From contig NZ_CP049838.1 of NCBI RefSeq assembly GCF_013085465.1, positions 3,100,001 through 3,164,000 on the forward strand: DNA of 64,000 nt, given 5' to 3'. Positions 1-9,600 of this stretch are shown in pieces. The translations under genes and the position numbers were made by a program. The notes under the pieces were generated by a model that had not been told where the DNA came from, did no database searches, and saw only the letters and a program-made list of their open reading frames with translations. This stretch comes from Streptomyces asoensis. GTDB lineage: Bacteria; Actinomycetota; Actinomycetes; Streptomycetales; Streptomycetaceae. The stretch's first letter is position 1. Each line of letters starts with the position of its first letter.

Positions 1-1002
1 AAGCGTCCAGGAGGTGACCGGCTCCACGCCCTTCACCATGATCTGGTCGATCCGCGCCATCGGGAACGACGCGGGCCAGCTGAAGCCGAAACCGCTGCCC
101 GCCGCGCCCTGCGTGGAGCGCATCTGGGAGGTCACGGCATTGAGCGAGCGGTCGTTCATGGTGCCGTTGAGGTCACCGAGCAGGACCACCCGGGTCAGCT
201 TCTCGTCGACGATCGCCTCGCCCAGCGCGTCCGCGCTCTTGTCGCGCTGCCGGGCGGTGAACCCGGCCTGGAGCTTCACCCGCACCGACGGGAGGTGGGC
301 GACGTAGACGGCGACCTGTCCCTCCGGCGTCGTGACCGTCGCCCGCATCGCGCGCGTCCAGCCCAGCTTGATGTCGACGGGCTTCACAGCGCTCAGCGGA
401 TACCTGCTCCACAGGCCGACCGTGCCCTGCACCGAGTGGTACTTGTAGGTCGCCGCCAGCGCCTTCTCGTACACCGGCACCGCCGTGGCGGTCAGCTCCT
501 CCAGGGCGAGCACATCGGCCTCGGACGCGGCCACGTCACGGGCGGTGCCGGCCGGGTCCGGATTGTCGGCGTTGACGTTGTGGGTGGCGACGGTGAGGTC
601 GCCGCCGCTGCCGGTCCGGTCGACGAGGAGCCCGCCGAAGAGGTTCAGCCAGACCACGGCCGGGAGGACGACGGCGATCAGCGCGGTCGCCGACTTGCGC
701 ACCAGCGCCAGCACCAGCAGCACCGGCACGAACAGGCCGATCCAGGGCAGGAACGTCTCCGTGAGACTGCCGAGGTTGCCGTAGCGGTTGGGGATGCGCG
801 AGTGCAGCCCCATCACCAGGGAGAACGCCAGGGCGAACCCGGTCAGGACCAGACCGCGCCGCCAGATGCGCGGATCACCGCGCCAGCCCGCGCGGATCCG
901 GCCGAGCAGAGTGCCGATCAGGCGTCGGAGCCGAACTCCCCGAGGCTCGGGACCCGAGCCTCCGTTGTCGTCCGTCTCCGTCATGTACGCCTGCTGCGCC
1001 AT
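1..1002 (-). CDS. Endonuclease/exonuclease/phosphatase family membrane protein, 3' end cut by window
   Basis: The 334 visible codons lack the C-terminus, which lies beyond the left edge. The N-terminal third has hydrophobic segments at about residues 45-65 and 75-115, then an EEP fold begins. Visible catalytic motifs in order are THNVNADN, LALEEL (catalytic Glu), VAHLPSV (His), LLGDLNGTMND (the GDxN motif) and RIDQIM. The final SDH-type motif is off the window. The family hydrolyses phosphodiester or phosphoester bonds, and this membrane-anchored form probably faces the outside; its substrate is unknown. ATG at 1002 is the first start; a second ATG six codons later is possible. Confidence 0.85.
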   Translation of the reverse strand, partial: MAQQAYMTETDDNGGSGPEPRGVRLRRLIGTLLGRIRAGWRGDPRIWRRGLVLTGFALAFSLVMGLHSRIPNRYGNLGSLTETFLPWIGLFVPVLLVLALVRKSATALIAVVLPAVVWLNLFGGLLVDRTGSGGDLTVATHNVNADNPDPAGTARDVAASEADVLALEELTATAVPVYEKALAATYKYHSVQGTVGLWSRYPLSAVKPVDIKLGWTRAMRATVTTPEGQVAVYVAHLPSVRVKLQAGFTARQRDKSADALGEAIVDEKLTRVVLLGDLNGTMNDRSLNAVTSQMRSTQGAAGSGFGFSWPASFPMARIDQIMVKGVEPVTSWTL

Positions 1003-1140
1003 ACCGTCGCCTCACTGCCTGCCTTGCACACCGTCCGTTTCCCCGGGTACGACCCTAGGGGATGATCGGCTTTGTTCTCGCCGTCCCGTGACGGCCGTAC
1101 GGGCACGAGGACGACCGGGGTGGTCCCACGGGTTCCGATG

Positions 1141-1158
1141 CCGGGCCGCAGAGCCCGG
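1141..1158. terminator. Short GC hairpin between TetR gene and EEP gene
   Basis: CCGGGC and GCCCGG flank a six-base loop, 27 bases beyond the stop of the TetR gene. There is no T-tract, so its role as a terminator is only suggested by position. The rest of the 180-base gap (1003-1184) shows nothing else I can name. Confidence 0.35.
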
Positions 1159-1184
1159 TCTGTGACGAAACGCGCACATTGGGG

Positions 1185-1835
1185 CTACCCGGTCGAGGAA
1201 CTGACGGGGCGTAGCCCCGCGAGCAGCGTGTCGACGATGCGCGCGGGGAGTTCCTCGGGGAGGTCGGCGTCAGGGCGCATGATCGCGCGGACCAGCATGG
1301 GGCCCACGAAGATGTCGTTCAGCAGTTCCACATCCAGGTCGGCGCGCAGTTCGCCGTTCTCCTGACCCCGGCGCAGGACCTCGACGGCCATCCTGCGCCG
1401 GGGTTCTATCGCCGTGTTGTGGTACGCCGCCCAGATCTTCGGGCTGCTCTTCATCTGGGCGTGGACGTTGTGCAGGATCGCCGAGGAACGGTTGGCGAGG
1501 CCCCGCCGCCGCAGCGCCTCGAGGAGCACGATCAGGTCGTCGCGCATGGAGGTGCCGGGGAGTTCGGGGTCCTGCGGTTCGGCGGCGCGCAGCACGTCGA
1601 CGAAGAGTTCCTCCTTGCCGCTCCATCGGCGGTAGATGGCGGCCTTGCCGACGCCGGCGGTACGGGCGATGCGCTCGATGGAGATCTCGGCGAGCGAGAC
1701 GCCGTCCTCCAGCAGCTTCATCGTGCCCTCGATGATGGCCCGTTCGACGGCCTCGCTCCGGGGCCGTCCCCGGACGGGCTGCTCCCCGCCCATGCCGGTC
1801 CCCGGGACGGTGGTCCCCCTGTCGGCGAGGCTCAC
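1185..1835 (-). CDS. TetR family transcriptional regulator (partner of the adjacent MFS exporter)
   Basis: 216 residues. The TetR helix-turn-helix lies at about residues 50-72 (SIERIARTAGVGKAAIYRRW), followed by a divergent helical ligand-binding domain. I chose GTG 1835 because AAAGGA sits eight bases upstream; an ATG at 1793 and an upstream start at 1895 are alternatives. It lies 84 bases downstream of an EmrB/QacA-type exporter on the same strand, so the two are probably one transcript. The perfect palindrome at 3538-3560, upstream of the exporter, is its likely operator. The expected role is to repress the pump until a drug-like ligand binds. Confidence 0.88.
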   Translation of the reverse strand: MSLADRGTTVPGTGMGGEQPVRGRPRSEAVERAIIEGTMKLLEDGVSLAEISIERIARTAGVGKAAIYRRWSGKEELFVDVLRAAEPQDPELPGTSMRDDLIVLLEALRRRGLANRSSAILHNVHAQMKSSPKIWAAYHNTAIEPRRRMAVEVLRRGQENGELRADLDVELLNDIFVGPMLVRAIMRPDADLPEELPARIVDTLLAGLRPVSSSTG

Positions 1836-1919
1836 GTGTTCGATCCTTTCGTCGCAGTGGGGGAATTGTCGCCCAAGGGGCGGGTGGGGCGGCAATTCCG
1901 GCCGCCCCGGCCACCGCCC

Positions 1920-3515
1920 CTACGACTTCGTCCGCACCAACTCCCCTTCCTCCGCCGCGTCCTCCGGCGTCGGCTTCGGCCTGCCCGGCAGGAACAGGGC
2001 CACCACGACCGCGCCCACGGCCGCCACCCCGGCCCCGCACAGGGCGGTGACGTGCATGGCGTGCAGGAAGGCGTCGTTGGCGGGGGTGATCAGCGACCGG
2101 CCCTGGTCGCCGAGTTTCGCGGCGACCCCGAGCGTCGCCTCGATGGACTCGCCCGCCGTGTCGCGCAGACCCGCCGGCAGCGTGCCGAGGTGGCCCTCGA
2201 TGCCGTCGCGGTACGACGCCGACAGCACCGAGCCGAGTACGGCGATGCCGAGCGCGCCGCCGAGCTGGCGGAAGGTGTTGCTGAGCGCGGAGGCGGAGCC
2301 GGCCTTCTCGCGGGGCAGGGCCTGCATGATGACCACGCTGGTGGGGGTCATGACATGGGCCATTCCGGTGCCCATGCAGAAGAAGACGATCTCCAGGAGC
2401 CAGATCGGGGTGTCGGCGTCCAGCGTGGCGAAGGCGACCAGGGTCGCCGCGAGGACGACCATCGCCGCGGTGGTCGTGACCCGGACCCCGAAGCGGTCGA
2501 CGACCAGCCGGGCGCGCGGCGCGAAGATCAGCTGGGCGGCGGCCAGCGGCAGCAGGAGCAGACCGGACTGGAGCGGGGAGTAGCCACGCACGCTCTGGGT
2601 GTAGAAGACCGAGAAGAAGGTGACGCCCATCAGCGCGAAGAACACCAGCGTGATGACGGCCATCGCGGCCGAGAACACCTTGTTCTTGAAGTAGTCCATG
2701 TCGACGGACGGATGGTCGCTGCGCTTCTCGAACACCACGAACGCGACGAGGACCACCAGGCCGGCCGCTATGGTCGCCAGCACGGTCGGGTCCGTGAAGT
2801 CGGCCAGCTCGCCGCCCTTGATGATGCCGTAGACCAGCAGGACCAGGCCGACGACCGACAGGACGACGCCGACGAGGTCGACACGGCCGGGGTTCGGGTC
2901 GCGGGACTCGGGCACCAGCCACAGCATCAGCCCGAACGCGAGCAGCACGATCGGCACGTTGATGAGGAAGACCGAGCCCCACCAGAAGTGGTCGAGGAGC
3001 AGACCGCCGGTGATGGGTCCGATGGCGATGGCGAGCCCCACGCCGCCCGCCCAGATGCCGATCGCCTTGGGCTGCTCCTCGCGCTCGAAGACGTTCATCA
3101 GGACGGCGAGGGTCGCGGGCATCACGAAGGCGGCGCCGACGGCCATCAGCGCACGGAACGCGATGAGCTGGGTCGGCGAGCCGGATTCCGCGGCGAGCGC
3201 GGAGCCGATCCCGAACACGGCGAGTCCGCCGAGCAGGACCTTCTTGCGGCCCATCCGGTCACCGAGGAGACCGGCGGTGAACAGCAGTCCCGCGAAGACG
3301 AGCGTGTAGGAGTTGATCGCCCACTCCAGCTCGCTCTGGGTGGCACCGAGGCCGGTGGGGGCGGGTGTCGAGATCGTCTTGATCGCGACGTTCAGGATCG
3401 AGTTGTCGAGCACCACGATCAGCAGGCTCAGCATCAGGACACCGAGGATCGCCCAACGACGCCGGTGCACCGCTTCCGGTATCCGCGGAGCGGTGGGGAC
3501 GGCAGGAGTAGTCAT
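1920..3515 (-). CDS. MFS multidrug exporter, DHA2 (EmrB/QacA) type
   Basis: 531 residues, the usual size for 14-helix proton-driven exporters. The 14-TMS signature [10 protein letters not shown] lies in helix 1 (residues about 36-45), and the motif A-like [10 protein letters not shown] follows helix 2. Hydrophobic helices continue to about residue 510, and the tail is charged. It would export amphipathic drugs across the cell membrane. The start ATG follows GGCAGGAGTAGTC-like sequence read on this strand only loosely, but it matches the family N-terminus. A 23-base palindrome begins 23 bases upstream of the start, and a TetR gene follows, so expression is most likely induced by substrate. Confidence 0.93.
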   Translation of the reverse strand: MTTPAVPTAPRIPEAVHRRRWAILGVLMLSLLIVVLDNSILNVAIKTISTPAPTGLGATQSELEWAINSYTLVFAGLLFTAGLLGDRMGRKKVLLGGLAVFGIGSALAAESGSPTQLIAFRALMAVGAAFVMPATLAVLMNVFEREEQPKAIGIWAGGVGLAIAIGPITGGLLLDHFWWGSVFLINVPIVLLAFGLMLWLVPESRDPNPGRVDLVGVVLSVVGLVLLVYGIIKGGELADFTDPTVLATIAAGLVVLVAFVVFEKRSDHPSVDMDYFKNKVFSAAMAVITLVFFALMGVTFFSVFYTQSVRGYSPLQSGLLLLPLAAAQLIFAPRARLVVDRFGVRVTTTAAMVVLAATLVAFATLDADTPIWLLEIVFFCMGTGMAHVMTPTSVVIMQALPREKAGSASALSNTFRQLGGALGIAVLGSVLSASYRDGIEGHLGTLPAGLRDTAGESIEATLGVAAKLGDQGRSLITPANDAFLHAMHVTALCGAGVAAVGAVVVALFLPGRPKPTPEDAAEEGELVRTKS

Positions 3516-3537
3516 GGCGTCGAGCGTAGGGCACTTC

Positions 3538-3560
3538 CGATACGAGACCGTCTCGTATCG
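3538..3560. promoter_or_regulatory. Palindromic TetR operator in front of the MFS exporter
   Basis: Arms CGATACGAGAC and GTCTCGTATCG are exact reverse complements around one central C. The GAGAC/GTCTC core is typical of TetR-family operators. It starts 23 bases upstream of the exporter ATG, where repressor binding would block transcription of exporter and regulator. Confidence 0.8.
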
Positions 3561-3696
3561 ATTCCTCTTACCGTTTTTCTTACTGAGGCTTTACCCACAG
3601 GAGGCGGTCTGGCTCTCCCTGGCACGAAGTGCCACCATGGGTGGTGGTCCGGGGACGCCGTGAGGGCGCCTCGAGATGACGTAAGGAGCCGTTGCA

Positions 3697-4563
3697 ATGA
3701 CGCAGCTTTCGGCTGCCCACACGAATGCCCCCGACGGCAGCAAGGCGCTGTACGGAGGCAAGGGCACACGCCGTATCACCGTCCGCGACATCGCCCTCGC
3801 CAAGGAGCGCGGCGAGAAGTGGCCCATGCTCACCGCCTACGACGCGATGACCGCCTCCGTCTTCGACGAGGCCGGGATCCCGGTGATGCTGGTGGGCGAC
3901 TCGGCGGGCAACTGCCACCTGGGGTACGAGACGACCGTGCCCGTCACCCTCGACGAGATGACCATGCTGTCGGCGGCGGTCGTACGGGGCACCAGCCGTG
4001 CGCTGATCGTCGGCGACCTGCCCTTCGGCTCCTACCAGGAGGGACCGGTGCAGGCGCTGCGCTCGGCGACCCGGCTGGTGAAGGAGGCCGGGGTCGGGGC
4101 CGTGAAGCTGGAGGGCGGTGAGCGCTCGCACCGCCAGATCGAGCTCCTCGTCGAGTCCGGCATCCCGGTCATGGCGCACATCGGCCTGACCCCGCAGTCC
4201 GTGAACGCGATGGGCTACCGCGTGCAGGGACGCGGCGAGGAGGCCGCCCAGCAGTTGCTGCGGGACGCGAAGGCCGTGCAGGACGCGGGCGCGTTCGCGG
4301 TGGTGCTGGAGCTGGTTCCGGCCGAGCTGGCCGCCGAGGTCACCCGGGTGCTGCACATCCCGACCGTCGGCATCGGCGCCGGGCCGGAGACGGACGCCCA
4401 GGTGCTGGTGTGGACCGACATGCTCGGGCTGACCGGCGGCCGGGTGCCGAAGTTCGTCAAGCAGTACGCGAACCTGCGTGAGGTCATGGGCGACGCGGCG
4501 AAGGCGTTCGCCGAGGACGTCGTCGGCGGAACGTTCCCGCTGGACGAGCACAGCGTCCACTGA
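3697..4563 (+). CDS. panB: 3-methyl-2-oxobutanoate hydroxymethyltransferase
   Basis: 288 residues. It transfers a hydroxymethyl group from 5,10-methylene-tetrahydrofolate to 2-oxoisovalerate, giving ketopantoate, the first committed step of pantothenate and CoA synthesis in the cytoplasm. The PanB barrel starts at about residue 25 (TVRDIALAKERGEKWPMLTAYDAMTA is split here as RDIALAKERG then MLTAYDAMTA), with the Mg-binding VGDS at about 67-70 and the EGG loop near 147. AAGGAG lies seven bases before the ATG. It stands alone between an exporter on the other strand and a strong terminator. Confidence 0.97.
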   Translation: MTQLSAAHTNAPDGSKALYGGKGTRRITVRDIALAKERGEKWPMLTAYDAMTASVFDEAGIPVMLVGDSAGNCHLGYETTVPVTLDEMTMLSAAVVRGTSRALIVGDLPFGSYQEGPVQALRSATRLVKEAGVGAVKLEGGERSHRQIELLVESGIPVMAHIGLTPQSVNAMGYRVQGRGEEAAQQLLRDAKAVQDAGAFAVVLELVPAELAAEVTRVLHIPTVGIGAGPETDAQVLVWTDMLGLTGGRVPKFVKQYANLREVMGDAAKAFAEDVVGGTFPLDEHSVH

Positions 4564-4580
4564 GCCATTTCCGCACCACC

Positions 4581-4625
4581 GCAGCCCGCCGATCTTCCCC
4601 CGTCGGCGGGCTGCGCTCTTTTGCG
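4581..4625 (+). terminator. Terminator of panB
   Basis: A perfect 12-bp stem (GCAGCCCGCCGA with TCGGCGGGCTGC) and ten-base loop begin 18 bases after the panB stop and are followed by GCTCTTTTG. This is a good factor-independent terminator. Confidence 0.85.
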
Positions 4626-4696
4626 TCCGAACCGGCGCCGCTCTCGCGGAGGTGGTTCCTCGCCGTCGTGGTTCCTCGATCGATGGTCGCGGTGAT

Positions 4697-4744
4697 TGTC
4701 GGGAGGATGTCGGTGCTGTCGGCGTCCTGTCGGTGGTTTGTCGG
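4697..4744 (+). promoter_or_regulatory. Helically phased TGTCGG direct repeats upstream of the ABC exporter
   Basis: TGTCGG occurs at 4697, 4708, 4717, 4728 and 4739, spaced 11, 9, 11 and 11 bases, with a weaker GGTCGG at 4749. A possible -10 hexamer CAGAGT lies at 4755-4760 and the ATG of the ABC gene at 4768 has no ribosome binding site, so the transcript may be leaderless. Direct repeats on one face of the helix just upstream of a -10 are how SARP regulators bind. A large SARP-type regulator gene lies 1.9 kb away, past the ABC genes. Confidence 0.5.
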
Positions 4745-4767
4745 TGGGGGTCGGCAGAGTTCCTGTC

Positions 4768-5793
4768 ATGACGCGAATCGACAAGAACCCCAGTGGCGCG
4801 GACAGCGCTGTAACCGTTCGGGGGTTGGTCAAGCACTACGGCGAGACCAAGGCACTGGACGGCGTCGACCTTGATGTACGGGCCGGAACCGTGATGGGGG
4901 TGCTCGGGCCGAACGGCGCCGGGAAGACGACCCTCGTGCGGATCCTGTCCACCCTGCTGGCCGCCGACAGCGGGCAGGCGACCGTCGCCGGCTACGACGT
5001 CGCACGCCAGCCCCGGCAGCTGCGCCGGGTGATCGGGCTCACCGGGCAGTACGCCTCCGTGGACGAGAAGCTCCCCGGCTGGGAGAACCTGTACCTCATC
5101 GGACGGCTGCTCGACCTGCCCCGCAAGGAGGCCCGCAACCGCGCCGACGAGCTGCTGGAGCGGTTCTCGCTGACGGACGCCGCCAAGCGGCCCGCGAGCA
5201 CCTACTCCGGCGGTATGCGGCGGCGGCTCGACCTCGCCGCGTCGATGATCGGCCGGCCGCAGGTGCTGTTCCTGGACGAGCCGACGACCGGGCTCGACCC
5301 GCGCACCCGCAACGAGGTGTGGACCGAGGTCAAGGCGATGGTCGGAGACGGGGTCACCGTGCTCCTGACCACCCAGTACATGGAGGAGGCCGAGCAGCTC
5401 GCCTCCGAGCTGACCGTCGTCGACCGGGGCAAGGTCATCGCCGGCGGCGGCATCGAGGAGCTGAAGGCCCGGGTCGGCGGCCGGACGCTGCGGGTACGGC
5501 CCGCCGACCCGCTTCAGCTGCGGCCGCTGGCGAGCTGGCTCGACGGCCTCGGCATCACCGGGCTCGCCACCACCGTCGTGGACGCCGAGCGCGGTTCCGT
5601 GCTGGTGCCGGTGCTCAGCGACGAGCAGCTGACCGCCGTGATCGGCGCGGTCAGCGCGCGCGGCATCACGCTCACCTCCCTCACCACCGAACTGCCCAGC
5701 CTGGACGAGGTCTTCCTGTCCCTCACCGGCCACCGGGCGAGTGCCCCGCAGGACGCCCAGCCCACCGAGACCCGCGAGGAGGTCGCCGTATGA
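4768..5793 (+). CDS. ABC exporter ATPase, daunorubicin-resistance (DrrA) type
   Basis: 341 residues. Walker A GPNGAGKTT is at residues 47-55, the signature YSGGMRRRLDLA near 148, and Walker B LFLDEPTTGLD near 169; the C-terminal extension of about 100 residues is typical of DrrA-family proteins. It should energise export of a hydrophobic antibiotic or lipid together with the downstream permease, which it overlaps by four bases (ATGA). No Shine-Dalgarno sequence precedes the ATG. The upstream TGTCGG repeats suggest activator control. Substrate cannot be told from sequence; no biosynthetic cluster is adjacent. Confidence 0.93.
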   Translation: MTRIDKNPSGADSAVTVRGLVKHYGETKALDGVDLDVRAGTVMGVLGPNGAGKTTLVRILSTLLAADSGQATVAGYDVARQPRQLRRVIGLTGQYASVDEKLPGWENLYLIGRLLDLPRKEARNRADELLERFSLTDAAKRPASTYSGGMRRRLDLAASMIGRPQVLFLDEPTTGLDPRTRNEVWTEVKAMVGDGVTVLLTTQYMEEAEQLASELTVVDRGKVIAGGGIEELKARVGGRTLRVRPADPLQLRPLASWLDGLGITGLATTVVDAERGSVLVPVLSDEQLTAVIGAVSARGITLTSLTTELPSLDEVFLSLTGHRASAPQDAQPTETREEVAV

Positions 5794-6608
5794 GCGCGGC
5801 CACGATCGACATCAGCACGACATCCGACGCGCGCATCCCGTTGCGCAGCCACCTCCGGCACACCGGCGCGCTGATCCGCCGCAACCTGCTGTGGATCCGG
5901 CAGGACCCCGAGTCGATGTTCGACGCGGTCCTCTTCCCGGTGATCTTCACCCTGCTGTTCGTGTACGTCTTCGGCGGCTCGATCGGGCAGTCGCTGGGCG
6001 GCGGGCAGGAGGCGTACGTGCAGTACGTCATCCCCGGGCTGCTGGCCATGATGGGGATGAACATGGCGCAGGGCGTGGGCACCGGCTTCAACACGGACTT
6101 CAACTCCGGCGTAATGGACCGCTTCCGGTCACTGCCCATCGGACGGGGCTCGGTGCTCTTCGCCAAGATCGTCGTCGAGCTGATGCGCATGCTGGTCGCG
6201 TGCGCGATCCTCGTGGTGGTGGCCGTTCTGGTGGGCTTCGACATCACCCACTGGCCCGGTCTGTTCGCAGCCGTGGGACTGGCCACGGTGTTCGGCTCGG
6301 CGCTGATGTGGGTGTTCCTCACCCTCGGCGTGGTGATGAAGAACGCGCAGTCCGTGCAGGCGATGGGCTTCCTGGTGCTGATGCCGCTCCAGTTCGGCTC
6401 GTCGATCTTCGCCCCGACCCAGTCGATGCCCGGCTGGCTCCAGAACTTCACCGAGTACAACCCGCTGTCCTCGCTCGCGGACGCGGCGCGCGGACTGATG
6501 GTGGGCGGGCCGGTCGCGCACGGACTGTGGGTGACGCTGGCCTGGTCGATAGGGCTCACCGCGGTGATGGCGCCGGTCGCGATCCACAAGTTCCGCACGA
6601 AGACCTGA
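5790..6608 (+). CDS. ABC-2 type exporter permease (DrrB type)
   Basis: 272 residues with six predicted membrane segments from about residue 40 to 262. The ABC-2 permease domain includes the conserved amphipathic start (LIRRNLLWIRQDPESMFDAV) and the late MPGWLQNFTEYNPLSSLADA region typical of DrrB proteins. It overlaps the ATPase gene by ATGA, so the two are translationally coupled and form one exporter. GAGGAGGTCGCC precedes its ATG inside the upstream gene. Confidence 0.93.
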   Translation: MSAATIDISTTSDARIPLRSHLRHTGALIRRNLLWIRQDPESMFDAVLFPVIFTLLFVYVFGGSIGQSLGGGQEAYVQYVIPGLLAMMGMNMAQGVGTGFNTDFNSGVMDRFRSLPIGRGSVLFAKIVVELMRMLVACAILVVVAVLVGFDITHWPGLFAAVGLATVFGSALMWVFLTLGVVMKNAQSVQAMGFLVLMPLQFGSSIFAPTQSMPGWLQNFTEYNPLSSLADAARGLMVGGPVAHGLWVTLAWSIGLTAVMAPVAIHKFRTKT

Positions 6609-6661
6609 GGCGGGGCGCCGCACGAGTCACGGCAGGACGCGTCAGGACGCGTCAGAACGAT

Positions 6662-9600
6662 TCACACCAGGGCGGTGGCCTCCTCGTAGGAGAGGCCACC
6701 GCCCTCGGCGTACGCGCTCTCGAACTCCGCGTCGCCGAGCGCACCGCGGGTCCGGGCCATGGCCAGGTCGCGCGCCTCACGCTCCACCCGCGGGGGTACA
6801 TGGCTCGGCGGCAGCAGGGTGTCGGCGGCACCGAGGCAGCGGGCGGCGTCAGCGGCGCGGCTGCCGCCGTCGACGCCGGACAGGGCGGTCGCGGCGATGA
6901 AGAGATAGAAGGAGCGCATCTGCGGGGCCATGGCCACGGACAGCGGATCCGTGGCCCGGCCCAGGGCGGACCGGATGCCGGTCAGGGCCTGCGCGGACCG
7001 GCCGTCGACCGCGTCCAGCCAGCCCTCCGCGCCCAGGATGAAGGCGTCGAAGACCGCGAAGTGACCGAAGTCGAACTGCTCGCGCAGCAGGCGCAGTTGC
7101 TCGCGGGCTTCGGTGCGGCGCCCGGTGGCGCCGAGCCAGCCGGCGAGGAAGAGGCGGGCGATGTGCATGGCCTCGTTGACCGCGCGATCCTCGCCGGCGA
7201 TCACCTCGCGCAGCACGCGTTCGCCCCGCTCCTCGTCACCTGCCTCCAGCAGCGCGCTGCCCAGGCGGGCGGCGAGGACCCCGGACTGGGAGCGGGCGCC
7301 GAGCCGTTCGGCCTGCTCGATGGCGTCCTCGTAGTCGGCGGCGGCGTCGCGGTAGGCGCCGAGGCGTTCGTGGGCCTCGGCGCGGGCGGAGAGGGCCTCG
7401 GCGGTGCCCCAGGCGTCGCCCATGCGCTGGAAGATCTCCAGGGCCTCGGCCGCGTCACGGAACGCGCTCTCGGCCCAGTCGGCGCGGTTGGCGAGGATGT
7501 TGGCGCGCATCTGGAGGCAGGAGGCGAGCTCCCACTCGTAGCCGGGCGTCCGGCGGCAGGTGTCGACGCTGGCGTCGATGATGGTGCGGATGCGGGCCGG
7601 GTCACCGGTCATCATCACGGCGAAGAACCAGAGCAGGCCGGGTGCGCGGCAGGTCTGCGGCTGGCCGGGCTCGTAGGTCTCGGCGATGAGACGCAGCTTG
7701 GTCTGCGACGTCGAGGTCTGCCAGGCCTCCATCTCGGTGTCCATACAGGCCAGATGAGCCAGGTGCACACCGCGCCGGGCCTCCGTGAGGGTCTCGCCGG
7801 TCATCGGCGGCGGGGCATCGGTGCAGGACTTCCACACCGGCGCGGCCGGGCGCAGGGGTTCGGCGAACGGGTCGGGGCCCAGGGCCATGACCTCGACGCA
7901 CCAGGTGCGGGCCTCGATGCGCAGGTCGCGCATCTGCCAGTACCAGACGAGGGACAGGGTCAGGCAGAGCGCCTCCTGCTCGTCACGTGCCGCGACGGCG
8001 CGGCCCAGCGCGGTGCGCAGGTTCTCGTACTCCAGCTGGAAGCGGTCGATGGCGTCCCGCTGCCCGGGGCCGCGCAGCAACGGGTCGGTGGTGCGGGCGA
8101 GTTCGCGGTAGTACGTCAGATGCGCACGCTCGGCCGCTTCCCGCCGCCCCGACTCGTCCAGCCGCTCACCCGCGTACTCGGCGACGGTCTCCAGCAGCCG
8201 GTAGCGCATGTCACCCCGTGGGTCCGGAGCGGCGACGACGAGCGACTTGTCGACCAGCGAGGCAAGCAGATCGAACGAGGAACGGCCCCCGAGAGACCCA
8301 CCGAAGACAAGCGGCTCACGGGAATCCAGTGCGTCGCGGGGGCCGTGCCCCTCGCGGGAGTCGTGGCCCGGGCCGGGGGCGGGGGTGGTCGGGGTGGTCG
8401 GGGTGCAGACTGCCTCGACTGCGGCGAGGTCGCAGCCGCGGGCGAAGACCGACAGGCGGGCCAGGACGTCGCGTTCGTCCTCGTCGAGCAGGTCCCAGGA
8501 CCAGTCGACGACGGCCCGCAGGGTCTGCTGGCGGGGCAGGACGGTCCGGCTGCCGGAGGTCAGGAGCCGGAAGCGGTCGTCGAGCCGGTCGGCGATCTGA
8601 CGGGGCGTCAGCATTCGCAGCCGGGCGGCGGCCAGCTCGATGGCGAGCGGCATACCGTCGAGCCGACGGCAGATCTCCGCACAGGCCGCCGCGGTCTCGT
8701 CGTCGGCGTCGGGCCGGAATCCGGGCCGGGCGGCCGCGCCCCGGTCGGCGAGCAGCCGCAGCGCCACCCGCTCCGGCAGCGGATCCAGCGGGCGCAGCAC
8801 CTCCCCGGGCACACCGAGCGGCTCACGGCTGGTGGCCAGCACCGTCACCTCGGGGCAGCGCGCCAGCAGTTCCTCGACGAGCCGGGCGGCGGCCTCGACC
8901 ACGTGCTCACAGTTGTCGAGGACGATCAGCATGCGGCGTCGGGCGCAGTGCTCGACCAGACGCTCCAGGGGGTCGTCGTGGCGCTCGGCGGCGACCCGCA
9001 TCTCCTCGGCGCCGGCACCGTACAGCACGGTCTCGCGGGCTCCCACGGCGGTGAGGACGGCCTGCGGCACGGCGTCCGGGTCGGCGACGGGCGCGAGCTC
9101 GGCCAGCCAGACGCCGTCGCGCGCGGTGTCCCGTACGGTCTCGGCGCTCTCCTGCGACAGCCGGGTCTTGCCGGCCCCGCCGGGCCCGAGCAGGGTGACG
9201 AGCCGCGCGCTCGCGAGGTCCCCCCGGATCGCCGCGATGTCGGCCTCCCGGCCGACGAAGGAGGTGAGGCGGGCCCGGAGGTTGCCGAGGGGCGGGGGCG
9301 GCGGGGCGGGGGCAGCCGGTGAGGGCGCCCGGCCCGGGCCCGCGGGCGGGACGGGACGGGACGGTTCCCCGGGGCTTCCCGGATCGCCGGGGGCGAGCAA
9401 CTCCGTGTGCAGGGCGCGCAGTTCGGGGCCGGGGTCGGCGCCGAGGCGGTCCGCCAGCAGTCGGCGGACCTCGTCGTACGCGGCCAGCGCCTGAGCGGTG
9501 CGGCCCGCCTCGCGCAGGGCGCGCAGCCGCAGGGCCTGGAGGGGCTCGTCCAGCGGGTGGGCGTCGCACAGGGCGGTGAGTTCGGGCAGCGACCGCTCGG

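Noticed and set aside
5741..9322. Open frame of more than 1100 codons on the plus strand across the ABC permease and opposite the SARP regulator gene
   Set aside because: It is the antisense of a gene with clear domains; its translation is Arg/Gly/Pro-rich low complexity, as expected for shadow frames in high-GC DNA.
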